Source of the DNA: Deltaproteobacteria bacterium | Lineage (GTDB): Bacteria; Desulfobacterota; DSM-4660; Desulfatiglandales; HGW-15 | Direction: 5' to 3' | Length of the DNA stretch: 21,129 nt | NCBI GenBank assembly: GCA_019308985.1 | Contig: JAFDHB010000077.1 | Span: 1 to 21,129, forward strand | Shown: positions 1 through 8,155 of the stretch, one piece after another | Layout: every line of letters starts with the position of its first letter | How positions within the stretch are numbered: the stretch's first letter is position 1 | Program-made: the position numbers and the translations under genes | The notes under the pieces: generated by a model | Seen by the model: the letters and a program-made list of their open reading frames with translations, nothing else | Told to the model about the DNA's origin: nothing | Databases searched by the model: none

Positions 1-467
1 CGCAACCTGATGGCCTTTTCCAGGACCTTCTGGGCAGAGGAGAAGTCCCCCGTTTGGATATATATGACGCCCAGATTGTTCAAGGCCTCCACGTGTCCTG
101 GATCCAGTTTCAGGAGTTCCATATAGAGCCTCTTGGCCTCCCGGATCTCCCCGCTCTTGTAATGCTCCCTGGCCCTTTCGTACAGAGAACTTGTGTCTAC
201 CCTCGAAGACCCTTGGCGGGGGTATGATACCGCCCGCGGTGTTGAAGTATCTCGGCGCAGGGGTTCCTGCTTCAATCCCGAATCCAACCATGAAAACCCC
301 GCAAAAGCAAGCAAAATGACGAGGATAGTAAAGCAGGCCCTCCAAACCACCCTGCGACCCGAAGTTTTTTCTTTCTCCGTGCTTCGGGCCAGGATACTAC
401 CATACCTGACGCCTTGGATATCCTTCTCCTGCTGGGCCTTTCTCAATGCGTCGTTGATGGAACTCAT
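1..467 (-). CDS. TPR-repeat protein of T2SS operon (partial, runs off left edge)
   Basis: Reading the minus strand from the ATG at 467 gives an open frame that continues past position 1, so the C-terminus is missing. The protein begins MSSINDALRKAQQEKD, an N-terminus I associate with TPR proteins of deltaproteobacterial Gsp operons. A short basic cytoplasmic segment is followed by one membrane helix (about residues 41-60, VVWRACFTILVILLAFAGF). A linker leads to a TPR (about residues 97-155) with motifs such as YERAREHYKSGEIREAKRLY and LNNLGVIYIQTGDFSSAQKV. The start lies 7 bases after the TGA of the upstream ATPase gene, with an AAGGGG ribosome site just before it, so it belongs to the operon. 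The likely role is an inner-membrane-anchored protein whose periplasmic TPR binds a secretion or envelope partner. The partner cannot be read from the sequence. Confidence 0.85.
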   Translation of the reverse strand, partial: MSSINDALRKAQQEKDIQGVRYGSILARSTEKEKTSGRRVVWRACFTILVILLAFAGFSWLDSGLKQEPLRRDTSTPRAVSYPRQGSSRVDTSSLYERAREHYKSGEIREAKRLYMELLKLDPGHVEALNNLGVIYIQTGDFSSAQKVLEKAIRL

Positions 468-474
468 AACCCCT

Positions 475-2070
475 TCACGGCTCAGACATCTGGTATAAGA
501 GGGCACCGGTACGAAGTCCGACGATGCCATCCGCATCCAGGCCAAACTCCCTTTGAAATTCTGTCACCGCTCGCCTCGTCTTTTCATCATATTGCCCTGT
601 GGTTTCCACCATGTATCCCATTTCCTTGAGCACCTTCTGCACCTGGAACACCCTGGGGTCCTCGGAGCCCTTTGATAGAAACAGGCTCCCCAGCAGCGAC
701 GGATAAACAAAGGAGACTTCCCCGCCCCAATTCTCCATGAGAAATGTCCTCTCAAGGAGTCGTTCATTCCCTTGACCATCTATGACAATGGCACCCCTTT
801 CTTTCACTTCCTTCACCAGGAGATAACCCGGAAGGCGAGATCCCGACGAAAGTAGAGGTCCCTTTACCCTGAACGGTTTTTTCATGAGCACATGGTACTC
901 CGGCGCTACGTCAAAGGAGATCAGAGCCGGCTGGGCATTCTCCATCTCCCTCCCTTGGCCTTCCACGCTGTCTTGGAAAAGGGAGAAGAGAAAGGCCAGG
1001 CTTAAACTGTCATCCAGCAAAATTTCGGGGTCCTCGCCTTTTTCCCTGTGGGGATCTCCCGCCTTAACCTCTGGTTCCGCTAGCGGAGCTTCGCTCACCT
1101 GCAAAGGACCCTGGTTCTCCTTCGTGGCCCCTGGCCATGGCAGCCTGTCCTTGAGGCTCCATCCCCCGTAACCCGCGACGAGTACCAGTATGAAAATGAG
1201 AACAAGGGGCGTTGCAAACCTCCTCCAGGTCCTAGTCTCTCCTTTGATCTCTACGTCCCTCTCTCCATGTAATTCCCACTTGGCCCTGTCGATGATACCC
1301 TTGTCTATAGAGAAGCTCTCCCGTGCATAGGCGATCAGAAGGGCCCTATCGCAAAGGGCGTTGATCCGCCTCGGATTCCCGTGGGAATACCGGTAGATTC
1401 TTCGGTAGGCGTTCGAGAAAAATCTCAGATTTCCGCTGCCACCGGCAACTGAGAGACGGTGCTCCACATAATCCCTGATATCCTTTGGATCAAGGGGTTT
1501 CAAATCATATCGAACCATGATTCTCTCGTTTAATTGCCTCATGGACGGGGCCGCAAGAAGATCCTTCAACTCGGATTGACCGACCAAGACGATCTGCAAT
1601 AATTTCTCCCTTTCCGTCTCCAGGTTACCGAGCATCCGAACCTGCTCAAGAACGGCGTGGGACAGGTTCTGGGCCTCATCGATCAAAAGCACGGCATTTC
1701 CGCCCCACCCGAAGTTTTCCAGGAGGAAGCGATTGAGCCTGTCGATGTGATCCTTCTTGCTTCCCCCTTCCGGGACTTCTCCGATCCCGAACTCCTCATT
1801 GATCGTGCGCAAGAGTTCCAGGTCAGAGATGAAGGAGTTCAATATGAGGGCGCTCCTGGTGCTTTGATTCAGGCGGCTCAGGAGTGCCCTGCACAGGGTG
1901 GTCTTGCCCGTGCCGATGCCTCCTATGATGGCGATGAATCCCTTCCGCTCATGGATCCCGTAAAGCAGGTGATCCAGGGCTTCCCGGTGGTGAGGACTGA
2001 GATAGAGATACCTGGGATCAGGGGTCAGATTAAAGGGATTCTCCCGAAATCCAAAAAAAGCCTCGTACAT
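475..2070 (-). CDS. gspA: ExeA/GspA-like AAA+ ATPase with C-terminal peptidoglycan-binding domain
   Basis: This 531-aa protein starts MYEAFFGFRENPFNLTPDP, the hallmark of ExeA/GspA. Visible parts in order are: a Walker A, GGIGTGKTT (residues 50-58); a Walker B, AVLLIDEAQ (126-134); the rest of an AAA+ module to about 265; one membrane helix (about 287-304); a linker; a beta-rich C39-peptidase-like GspA segment (about 385-460); and a peptidoglycan_binding_1 domain (about 471-528). In Aeromonas, ExeA with ExeB binds peptidoglycan and helps assemble the ExeD secretin in the outer membrane, so a similar envelope-remodelling role is inferred. No gspB-like gene is seen beside it. The ATG lies 4 bases after the gspC stop, and the downstream TPR gene follows by 7 bases. 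The general family of AAA/peptidoglycan-binding proteins is broad, but the T2SS context supports the GspA assignment. Confidence 0.9.
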   Translation of the reverse strand: MYEAFFGFRENPFNLTPDPRYLYLSPHHREALDHLLYGIHERKGFIAIIGGIGTGKTTLCRALLSRLNQSTRSALILNSFISDLELLRTINEEFGIGEVPEGGSKKDHIDRLNRFLLENFGWGGNAVLLIDEAQNLSHAVLEQVRMLGNLETEREKLLQIVLVGQSELKDLLAAPSMRQLNERIMVRYDLKPLDPKDIRDYVEHRLSVAGGSGNLRFFSNAYRRIYRYSHGNPRRINALCDRALLIAYARESFSIDKGIIDRAKWELHGERDVEIKGETRTWRRFATPLVLIFILVLVAGYGGWSLKDRLPWPGATKENQGPLQVSEAPLAEPEVKAGDPHREKGEDPEILLDDSLSLAFLFSLFQDSVEGQGREMENAQPALISFDVAPEYHVLMKKPFRVKGPLLSSGSRLPGYLLVKEVKERGAIVIDGQGNERLLERTFLMENWGGEVSFVYPSLLGSLFLSKGSEDPRVFQVQKVLKEMGYMVETTGQYDEKTRRAVTEFQREFGLDADGIVGLRTGALLYQMSEP

Positions 2071-2074
2071 GGCC

Positions 2075-2935
2075 TCATCTCAACTCGTAGTGTAAGGTCC
2101 TCTGCCTGCCGCCACGGGTTATCTGCAGGGAGATGCGAGACCCTGTTTTCAGTTGTTGATAGAGGGCAAGGATATCGTCCGGGCTCCTTATGGGCTTATT
2201 ATCTATGCCCTGCACGATGTCCCCGTCCCGCAACCCCAGCCTCGAAAAGAAGGAGTCGGGCTTTATCCTGGAGAGCCCCAAACCACTGGGTTTACCATCC
2301 TTGAAATAGGGCCGAATCCTGACCTGGGACAAGAGGGTATTAACGTTGCTCATGGCCTTCTGAAGATCCGACCTGTGCACCGTTATCTTCCCTGCCCTTC
2401 CAGATGTCTGCACCAATGGTTTCCCTTTGGTTGAGGCCTTTCCCTTAGAGGAATCCTCCATCGTGAGGATTTGATCCTTCCCGCCGACGTTCAGGACAAC
2501 CTTTCCCCTGAGGATCATCTTGACCAGGGCATCCTGGATGTTGTCTCCCACCTTGTAGAGGCCCTGCTTCCTCTTATTCTTTTCCTCAATAACCGCCACG
2601 GAACTCTCACGGTCCCCGACCACGGTCCCCAGGAGTTGCAGCCTGAGAGACGTAGGCTCCAGTCTTTCTATTTCCGTCACCTTGACCGGCGGGGCCGGGG
2701 CCTTTTCCTTGGAGCCGAAGAGATTCCTGTCCTTGATTATCCTGTATTCCCGCAGCGGCGGCCTTTGGGCACGCTTTTTCTCGGGCATCTCCGTTGCCAT
2801 CCCTTGCTTGAAGTCCACTCGGCCGAGCTCGGCCTTCACAATCCTGTAAAACAGATCGACTCCGATATAGACGACCAGGGTGATGGCAACGATACCAAGA
2901 AGGCCTGAGGAATATTTCGTGATTATCTTTACCAT
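2075..2935 (-). CDS. gspC: Type II secretion system protein GspC
   Basis: This is a 286-aa bitopic inner-membrane protein. It has one N-terminal membrane helix (about residues 10-28) and a periplasmic HR domain (about 65-160) containing IIKDRNLFG and LRLQLLGTVVGDRESSVAVI, which are typical of GspC. A C-terminal PDZ domain (about 205-286) contains GLGLSRIKPDSFFSRLGLRD and GDIVQGIDNKPI. In known systems the HR domain contacts the N-domains of the GspD secretin, and the PDZ domain takes part in substrate selection. The start ATG directly abuts the gspN stop, so the two are translationally linked. The position after gspN and before the ExeA-like gene, rather than at the head of the operon beside gspD, is unlike the enterobacterial order. 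Confidence 0.93.
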   Translation of the reverse strand: MVKIITKYSSGLLGIVAITLVVYIGVDLFYRIVKAELGRVDFKQGMATEMPEKKRAQRPPLREYRIIKDRNLFGSKEKAPAPPVKVTEIERLEPTSLRLQLLGTVVGDRESSVAVIEEKNKRKQGLYKVGDNIQDALVKMILRGKVVLNVGGKDQILTMEDSSKGKASTKGKPLVQTSGRAGKITVHRSDLQKAMSNVNTLLSQVRIRPYFKDGKPSGLGLSRIKPDSFFSRLGLRDGDIVQGIDNKPIRSPDDILALYQQLKTGSRISLQITRGGRQRTLHYELR

Positions 2936-3823
2936 TTAGAGAAACCTGATGACCGGCTCTCCAATCGTGCCCTTGATGACGAACGGGAGTCTGCCCCCTT
3001 TCAACTGCTTCTTGATCGACCGCATAAACTCCTGGGATGTCTTCAGATCCTTGAACATATCACTGTAGGGCTCCAGGCTCCCCGCGAGGTCCAGGGCGCT
3101 CCGAAGGAAATCCCTGTTCAAGGACACCTGCCCCGACAAAGTTCCATGCATCTGTTGCCCTCTCAGATCAAGGTTGGCCAGCCTGATCTTGCGATCATTG
3201 AGGGTCGCCCTGAGTCGGATCTCATTGAAATCTATGGACTCAAGACCCAGGATCGGTCTTAACAGCGCGATTCGTCCCGCTTTGAGCCTGAGCTCTGCCT
3301 CACCCCTTCCCCCGGCCAAAAAGCCCGGCCGGCCCCTGTAGGTCACCTCTCCACCTAAGATGCCCTGAACATCTCTACCCGTAACCTTAACAATGGGGTT
3401 TTCGGGATCCAAACGGATACCTTCCAGGGTAACCGTCGTTGAAAAGGGCTCACCTGCGCTGCCATCCTTCAAAGCGGCGCATCCTTTGACAGAGCCATCA
3501 TAAAGAGAGCCCTCAAAACAGCCTTCCAATTGCCCTCGAAGAATGGACCATACTGCCGGCCGGATGAAAACCCTCTCTAGCTCGAGGACCGGCGAAGGCG
3601 GTTGCGTCTCTTGGACGATCTTCATGCCCTTGAATTCGACTCCGAACTTCAGGGATAGAGAGACCTCCCGGAGCGAGACGTGGATACCGGGCCTCAGGCC
3701 GCTGATCTTGGCCGAAATGAAATCCCGCGATGCTTCCGACGGAAAGCGATAGTACAAAAGCGCAAGGGTAAGGGCAACCCCGTAAAGGCAATAGCCAACC
3801 GATCTTCGCTGTATGCCCTTCAT
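2936..3823 (-). CDS. gspN: Type II secretion system protein GspN
   Basis: This 295-aa protein has an N-terminal membrane anchor (about residues 9-26, GYCLYGVALTLALLYY) followed by a beta-rich periplasmic region. The region resembles the GspN/AsmA-like fold: LDLAGSLEPYSDMFKDLK and a C-terminal GGRLPFVIKGTIGEPVIRF are characteristic of GspN in deltaproteobacteria. GspN is found in only some T2SS operons and its role is not settled. The ATG overlaps the gspM stop by 4 bases (ATGA), and the stop abuts gspC, placing it in the inner-membrane platform block. Family assignment rests on sequence style and position, so confidence is a little below that of the neighbouring genes. Confidence 0.85.
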   Translation of the reverse strand: MKGIQRRSVGYCLYGVALTLALLYYRFPSEASRDFISAKISGLRPGIHVSLREVSLSLKFGVEFKGMKIVQETQPPSPVLELERVFIRPAVWSILRGQLEGCFEGSLYDGSVKGCAALKDGSAGEPFSTTVTLEGIRLDPENPIVKVTGRDVQGILGGEVTYRGRPGFLAGGRGEAELRLKAGRIALLRPILGLESIDFNEIRLRATLNDRKIRLANLDLRGQQMHGTLSGQVSLNRDFLRSALDLAGSLEPYSDMFKDLKTSQEFMRSIKKQLKGGRLPFVIKGTIGEPVIRFL

Positions 3824-4383
3824 GTGCCTCTACTAACCCTCTTCTTGGCTTCTCCCTGGGCCTCCCCCGGAAGGAAAGTCAAGACCTGCATCACAACGTC
3901 AAGGTAGCCCGAATCCTTTTTGTTCTCTCTGATGGAAATCCTTTTCACGCTGACGACATCGTCCGGGTTCTCAATGCGGTAGAGGTATTCAACCAGCTTT
4001 GCGAGGGTTACGCCCTCGAGTTTCATCTCTACGACGGATTCCCTATAAGGACCCGCGATGTTCGAAGTGGAAGGCCGCATGTATTTTATGTGCCTCTTGA
4101 CGTCCGTCTCACCGGCCGCCCTCTCCAGGTAGGAAAAGAGGGTGAAATTCTTGGCCCGGCGAGCAAGGAACCGCTCCATGTTCCTGTTGTTTCTTTTGTG
4201 AGAGCGATACTCATTGCTCAATCTCAGTATCTCCTCCAGGCCCTTCTCCTTGACCTCTATCCCCCTCCTGATCCTTTTCCTCTCTTCAAGAAACGGGATA
4301 ATGAGCGCCTGAAGGACCAAAAAGAAGGAAAGGACCAATGCGCCAAAAATGATGAAATGTTTTTCTCGCCGCGCCAGTTTCAC
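3820..4383 (-). CDS. gspM: Type II secretion system protein GspM
   Basis: This 187-aa protein has the GspM layout. A short cytoplasmic N-terminus (MKLARREKHF) is followed by one membrane helix (about residues 11-30), a charged coiled-coil stretch (EERKRIRRGIEVKEKGLEEI) and a small ferredoxin-like periplasmic domain ending near residue 170. GspM pairs with GspL in the inner-membrane platform. The start is GTG at 4383; an in-frame TAA lies 27 bases upstream, so the gene cannot be extended far. It is separated from gspL by 189 bases, the only large gap in the operon, and that gap is filled by the palindromic element at 4415-4571. Without the element and its duplicated target, gspL and gspM would be 27 bases apart. 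Confidence 0.88.
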   Translation of the reverse strand: MKLARREKHFIIFGALVLSFFLVLQALIIPFLEERKRIRRGIEVKEKGLEEILRLSNEYRSHKRNNRNMERFLARRAKNFTLFSYLERAAGETDVKRHIKYMRPSTSNIAGPYRESVVEMKLEGVTLAKLVEYLYRIENPDDVVSVKRISIRENKKDSGYLDVVMQVLTFLPGEAQGEAKKRVSRGT

Positions 4384-4406
4384 TTTGCCACTCTCGCCCC
4401 TTGGTG

Positions 4407-4414
4407 ATTATTTC
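4407..4414. repeat. Left 8-bp target duplication of the MITE
   Basis: The bases ATTATTTC at 4407-4414 are repeated exactly at 4572-4579, immediately outside the inverted ends of the palindromic element. This is the expected footprint of a transposition event. Confidence 0.7.
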
Positions 4415-4571
4415 GTAACACTTTAGCCTTTTGAAATGCCTCCTCAGATAGGGAGAACGGGTGATGATGCCTTTTCTGGAGTGACTGGCGGGAGGGCGCC
4501 GTCTTTTCGCGACTTGTCAGTCGTCCATCACCGAGTTCTCTGAATCGCTTTTCAAACGGCTAAAATGTTAC
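4415..4571. mobile_element. MITE-like palindromic element with IS66-type ends
   Basis: The ends, read inward, are GTAACACTTTAGCCTTTTGA on the left and GTAACATTTTAGCCGTTTGA on the right. Over 24 bases the two ends match at 21. An exact 8-base direct repeat, ATTATTTC, flanks the element (4407-4414 and 4572-4579). The interior is also palindromic (GAGAACGGGTGATG near 4452 against GAGAACTCGGTGATG on the other strand), centred near GGCGCC at 4495-4500. No open frame of note is inside. GTAA ends with 8-base target duplications are known for the IS66 family, so I infer a non-autonomous IS66-type element. It landed at the gspL stop codon, whose TAA lies in the target duplication, so gspL is intact. 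Confidence 0.75.
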
Positions 4572-4579
4572 ATTATTTC
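4572..4579. repeat. Right 8-bp target duplication of the MITE
   Basis: This is the second copy of ATTATTTC. On the minus strand it reads GAAATAAT and includes the gspL stop codon TAA (4575-4573), which shows where the insertion hit the operon. Confidence 0.7.
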
Positions 4580-6060
4580 TTTCTCTCCATCTTTACCTCA
4601 AATTGAACCCGCTTGCCCGAGCGGTCCAGGTTGGCCGAAGAGATCACCACTTCCTTATAGAGAGGGCTAGACTCCAACCGACCCTTTATAGTGTCCACCG
4701 TATTGAATGTGTCTGTCTCTCCGCTGACACGAGCGTTTTCAGGGTTTATCACCATGGTGGTGAGGTGCACATCCATGGATTTAGGGATCCGCAGAGAGAT
4801 ATCCCTCAGGATGTCAATAACCTTGGCCTCGGAGTCGCCCCCGGGAAGCAAGACCGAGGATCCTTTCACTTCATTCAAGGCAATTTTCATCTGTTTGAGG
4901 GGATCCACAACCCTGCTCGCCTCCGGAAAGGTCTCCCTGTAGACCTCTGTTATCTTCTCCTCCAGCACCTCGTGTCTCTTTTTCATGAGATGGTAATCAA
5001 CACCCAGATCGGCCATAAGGAAACACGCGACGAGGGCCAGGGCCAGGGAGACCTTTCGTATTCCCCTTCCCAGACCAGAATATGGGCCCTTGGTCTCGAA
5101 CTCGTCCTTCAGAAGATTGAGACCCGCCTCCCTCCTTTCTTCGCGCAGGGCAAGGGCAAGGGCATGATCCATGGACAGGGGGTTCCAGGCCTCGGCTATC
5201 TTCTTGTCCATGGTAACCCTTTTATCCCGGCGGACATTTATCTGTTCCACGGGAAGGTCAAAGAAACGGCCGATCATCTCTCCTGCCCCTGGGATGGCCC
5301 CATCCCCTGCCACAAAGATCTTCCGGGGATTTGATGCGCTTTTATTGGCGCACTTGAAGGCATGCATCGTGTTTTGAATATCTCTGCAAAGGAATTCCAT
5401 GCGAGAGGCCAATTGCTTGGGAGTTGCGGTGTCTGGCCCAGAATCTCCATCACCCCGAGGGGAGGGGTCACTCTTGAGAGGCAATGAGCGAACCAAGCTG
5501 ATGCGCCTCCTCAAGAAGAATACCATGGTTGCCCTCCTGAATCCGATATCCAGGAGGAGCCCGTCGCCAGGTGTGGCTTGCCGCTTCAGGAGCCAGGAGA
5601 CCAAAGGGAAACCCCGGATCTCTAGCAAATCAGGCTCAATACCATAGGCCTTTAACCTTCCCAAAGATTCCTTTATATAGTCCTTCCTCAACGAAACGGC
5701 CAGGATCTCGCTCTGCTCGGCCCTGTCGGTGACCAGGAAATCAACCACCACTTCGTCGACGGGAAAGGGGATCATGGACTCGACCTCGAAAGGGAGGGTT
5801 TGTTTGATTTTCTTCACCTCCCTGAAGGGCATTTGGAGGTTTCTGTAAGAGGCCTGATCCGCCGGGATGGTCACTCGATAGATATCGCTCGCGAGATCCA
5901 TGCCCCGGGAGATATCTTGAAGGGCCGCCTCCCAGCTGCCTTCCCCCTCTGCCACGGCATGGGCGCATGACAGGACGCGGTATCCCTTCAGCCCGCTCTG
6001 CACCTGCACCGCTGAAACGGAATCATGGTCGATATCCAGGCAAAGGAGCTTTCCCGGCAT
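4573..6060 (-). CDS. gspL: Type II secretion system protein GspL
   Basis: From the ATG at 6060 the protein has 495 residues. I prefer this start over the longer frame from 6129 because AGGT sits 5 bases upstream and the protein then begins MPGKLLCLDIDHDSVSAVQV, the first strand of the actin-like (PilM-type) fold. The cytoplasmic domain covers about residues 1-300, with GDGLLLDIG near 165-173 and IFVAGDGAIPGAG near 248-260. A PilN-like NLLKDEF motif (315-321), a membrane helix (about 337-353) and a ferredoxin-like periplasmic domain follow. GspL links the GspE ATPase to GspM and the platform. It starts 11 bases after the gspK stop. Its stop codon lies inside the target duplication of the element at 4415-4571. 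Confidence 0.9.
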   Translation of the reverse strand: MPGKLLCLDIDHDSVSAVQVQSGLKGYRVLSCAHAVAEGEGSWEAALQDISRGMDLASDIYRVTIPADQASYRNLQMPFREVKKIKQTLPFEVESMIPFPVDEVVVDFLVTDRAEQSEILAVSLRKDYIKESLGRLKAYGIEPDLLEIRGFPLVSWLLKRQATPGDGLLLDIGFRRATMVFFLRRRISLVRSLPLKSDPSPRGDGDSGPDTATPKQLASRMEFLCRDIQNTMHAFKCANKSASNPRKIFVAGDGAIPGAGEMIGRFFDLPVEQINVRRDKRVTMDKKIAEAWNPLSMDHALALALREERREAGLNLLKDEFETKGPYSGLGRGIRKVSLALALVACFLMADLGVDYHLMKKRHEVLEEKITEVYRETFPEASRVVDPLKQMKIALNEVKGSSVLLPGGDSEAKVIDILRDISLRIPKSMDVHLTTMVINPENARVSGETDTFNTVDTIKGRLESSPLYKEVVISSANLDRSGKRVQFEVKMERKK

Positions 6061-6070
6061 GGCACCTGCC

Positions 6071-7066
6071 CTAGTCCGCCTTCCAAGAGAGGACTTCAAC
6101 GGCGTTCTTTCCCCTCGCCACAAATCCAACGCACTGCTTTTGCATCCTGTCCTTGAAGGCCTCCACCTTTATCTCGAAGATAAGGCTCGAGGTCGTAATC
6201 CGATCGTCAATGGCAACCTCGCTGCTCATCTGGGGCACCTTCTTGTACCATCCCGGCTGGCTGATATCGTTGTCCTCGTTGCTGCGATAGGCAATCATCT
6301 CTTCCACCATCTCCCTGTCCAGGTCTTTTGACAGGGCCATGAGCACCAGGGGTTCTGCCGTGTTGATGTTTATTTTTCCATTTCCCCAGGCAGTCAGATA
6401 ATCGAAGATCCCGGGCCTGTCCTTTGTCCCGTAGAATAGCTCTTTCGTGATCCCTCTAACCAGGAGAAGCTCTTCGAGGGAATCGATCGGTCCGTTCTTG
6501 CAGGCATAGGGTCGTTCCAAGCCCTTGTAATAGGAATCCTCCGCACCGAACCTGGTCACTTCCCCGTCCGGGTCCAGCCAATCCTTGATGGCATCGATGA
6601 TATTCTCCACCTCATCCGGCTCCAAGGCAAACTCTTCGGAACTCAGGAGCCGGGAAAGCATCGCCTTCTGCACCGGATCGTAAGCCCCCTTCTTGTCGCC
6701 CTCGGCATAAACCAATTGATTGATCTGTATCCTGCCGGAGTGGTCGATGATCCTGAGGCGAAATCCTCCCTCCGTGAACATTCCTTCCGACCATTCCTCA
6801 AGGAGCCCGGGGTCGGCCCAGTCTTCCTCTAGGGAATCAAATCCTGTTCTCTTCCCGTCATCATAGAGGACTGCCATGGCATAGTGCAACCCCGACATCG
6901 CAAGATATCTCAGGCTTACGCCATCCTTGAGATTGACCGCTGCCTGGAGCTCTGACCTCATGGAGGAGTTGAGCTCCAGGCTCACCACCACGATGAGACT
7001 AATGATCAGCAGGGTCAGAATCAAGGCAAAGCCATCCCTGTTTTTATGAAACCTTTCCGCCTGCAC
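6071..7066 (-). CDS. gspK: Type II secretion minor pseudopilin GspK
   Basis: The 331-aa product has a prepilin-type N-terminus, RDGFALILTLLIISLIVVVS, with cleavage expected between G and F. It lacks the glutamate at position +5 of the mature protein, as is usual for GspK, the pseudopilus tip. The large C-terminal domain has the GspK features: ENIIDAIKDWLDPDGE, a run on NININTAEPLVLMAL, and YRSNEDNDIS. The start is GTG at 7066, overlapping gspJ by 23 bases, with GGGGG about 8 bases upstream. GspK forms a tip complex with GspI and GspJ, both encoded directly upstream. Confidence 0.93.
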   Translation of the reverse strand: MQAERFHKNRDGFALILTLLIISLIVVVSLELNSSMRSELQAAVNLKDGVSLRYLAMSGLHYAMAVLYDDGKRTGFDSLEEDWADPGLLEEWSEGMFTEGGFRLRIIDHSGRIQINQLVYAEGDKKGAYDPVQKAMLSRLLSSEEFALEPDEVENIIDAIKDWLDPDGEVTRFGAEDSYYKGLERPYACKNGPIDSLEELLLVRGITKELFYGTKDRPGIFDYLTAWGNGKININTAEPLVLMALSKDLDREMVEEMIAYRSNEDNDISQPGWYKKVPQMSSEVAIDDRITTSSLIFEIKVEAFKDRMQKQCVGFVARGKNAVEVLSWKAD

Positions 7067-7751
7067 CTTGCACCCCCACGGGAAGAGACGCGCTCGTGGA
7101 AAACCTTATGGGTGTTTCAGGATCCGAAGGGTCCAAGAACTCCAGGGTAATGGATACCCTTGGCGGCAAGCTGTTCCTGTGTTCTTCGCCCCTGGAATCC
7201 CAGGCCTCATAGGCATCACCCTCCTCATCGTGGTAAGAGAATTTCACGGAATAGAGCCCCTCACAGAGCAAGAATCCCTCCTCATCTTGATCCTCCCCTT
7301 CAAAGGGGGATCTGTCGGATCGGTAAAGATCAAAACCCTCGCTATCCGAGTGCCTTCTAACCCGGTAGATGATCTTTGCGATTCCCAGGGGCCTTTCCCC
7401 TTCCCAAAAGGAGACGTGGGCCCTGGACAGGAACTCGAGCGTGTCGGCTCTCCTGCCCTCAAGTTCCGTTTCTTCCCCGGCAAAGGCGGCAAACCCAGGT
7501 TCACTGCCTTCAGGCCCTTCATCCTGCATTTCAAGTGGGAGATATGCAGACTCAAGGTCTTCTACCATCCTCTCCAGGGCAATGCGGGCCGCCATATAAA
7601 GGTTCGCCTGGGATTCCACCCTTTCCCGGTTTCTGAAGGTCCCGCTGTAAGCAGAATAGATGACCGAAAAGACAACAGCACAGATAACCATGGCTATCAT
7701 TATTTCCAGGAGGGTAAAACCCGATCGCCCCTTTGATGATTTGAAGCTCAT
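7044..7751 (-). CDS. gspJ: Type II secretion minor pseudopilin GspJ
   Basis: This is a 235-aa pseudopilin with the N-methylation motif SGFTLLEIMIAMVICAVVFS, cleavage after G and Glu at +5. The body has the GspJ style (ANLYMAARIALERMVEDLES, near mature residues 40-60) and a C-terminal region rich in acidic and aromatic residues. I chose ATG at 7751 over the GTG one codon earlier because AAAGG lies 7 bases upstream and the A of the gspI TGA stop is shared with this ATG, a typical coupled start. Its C-terminus overlaps gspK by 23 bases. Confidence 0.92.
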   Translation of the reverse strand: MSFKSSKGRSGFTLLEIMIAMVICAVVFSVIYSAYSGTFRNRERVESQANLYMAARIALERMVEDLESAYLPLEMQDEGPEGSEPGFAAFAGEETELEGRRADTLEFLSRAHVSFWEGERPLGIAKIIYRVRRHSDSEGFDLYRSDRSPFEGEDQDEEGFLLCEGLYSVKFSYHDEEGDAYEAWDSRGEEHRNSLPPRVSITLEFLDPSDPETPIRFSTSASLPVGVQGAGGKVS

Positions 7752-8155
7752 CACTGCCTTTCCGGAAGAAACCGAAACGCACTCACCCGATATTGGTAGA
7801 TGCCTTCGTCGCCCCAGGAGACCTGAACGTCAACCCTCTTCAGGTAATCTGGCACCTTCCCGGGCATATCCAGGATCACGTTACTCACCGATACGTGCCA
7901 GGAATACCCCGGGAAATCCTCACCAAAGTCTCCTGAATCGGATATCAGTTCCTCCTCCGGCATCACATCCCACTCAGCCATCTTGGACTGGGCCAGAAGG
8001 GAGGCCGTGGTATAAAATTTGGCCTCGTTGGCAAAGGACACGCTCTGGGACTGGGATCCCAGCACCGCCGTCAATACTATGGCAATAATGGCCATGGCTA
8101 TCATGACTTCAAGGAGGGTAAAGCCGACCGATCCTTTTACCTTAGACCTCCTCAT
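7751..8155 (-). CDS. gspI: Type II secretion minor pseudopilin GspI
   Basis: This is a pseudopilin of about 134 residues with the motif VGFTLLEVMIAMAIIAIVLT, cleavage after G and Glu at +5. Three in-frame ATGs are possible (8173, 8164, 8155). The one at 8155 has AAGG about 9 bases upstream and gives a short MRRSKVKGSVGF leader, so I prefer it. All three overlap the end of gspH. Residues such as LLAQSKMAEWD after the helix are typical of GspI, the minor pseudopilin that nucleates the tip with J and K. Confidence 0.9.
   Translation of the reverse strand: MRRSKVKGSVGFTLLEVMIAMAIIAIVLTAVLGSQSQSVSFANEAKFYTTASLLAQSKMAEWDVMPEEELISDSGDFGEDFPGYSWHVSVSNVILDMPGKVPDYLKRVDVQVSWGDEGIYQYRVSAFRFLPERQ

Noticed and set aside
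1657..2304. Plus-strand frame of 215 codons opposite the ExeA-like gene and the end of gspC.
   Set aside because: It is antisense to the Walker A and B region of the ATPase, and its translation is low-complexity with no domain pattern.
4603..5334. Plus-strand frame of 243 codons opposite gspL.
   Set aside because: It shadows the GspL periplasmic and membrane segments and has no ribosome site or recognisable domain.
7068..7736. Plus-strand frame of 222 codons opposite gspJ.
   Set aside because: It lies wholly over a clear pseudopilin gene, and its product has no recognisable motif.
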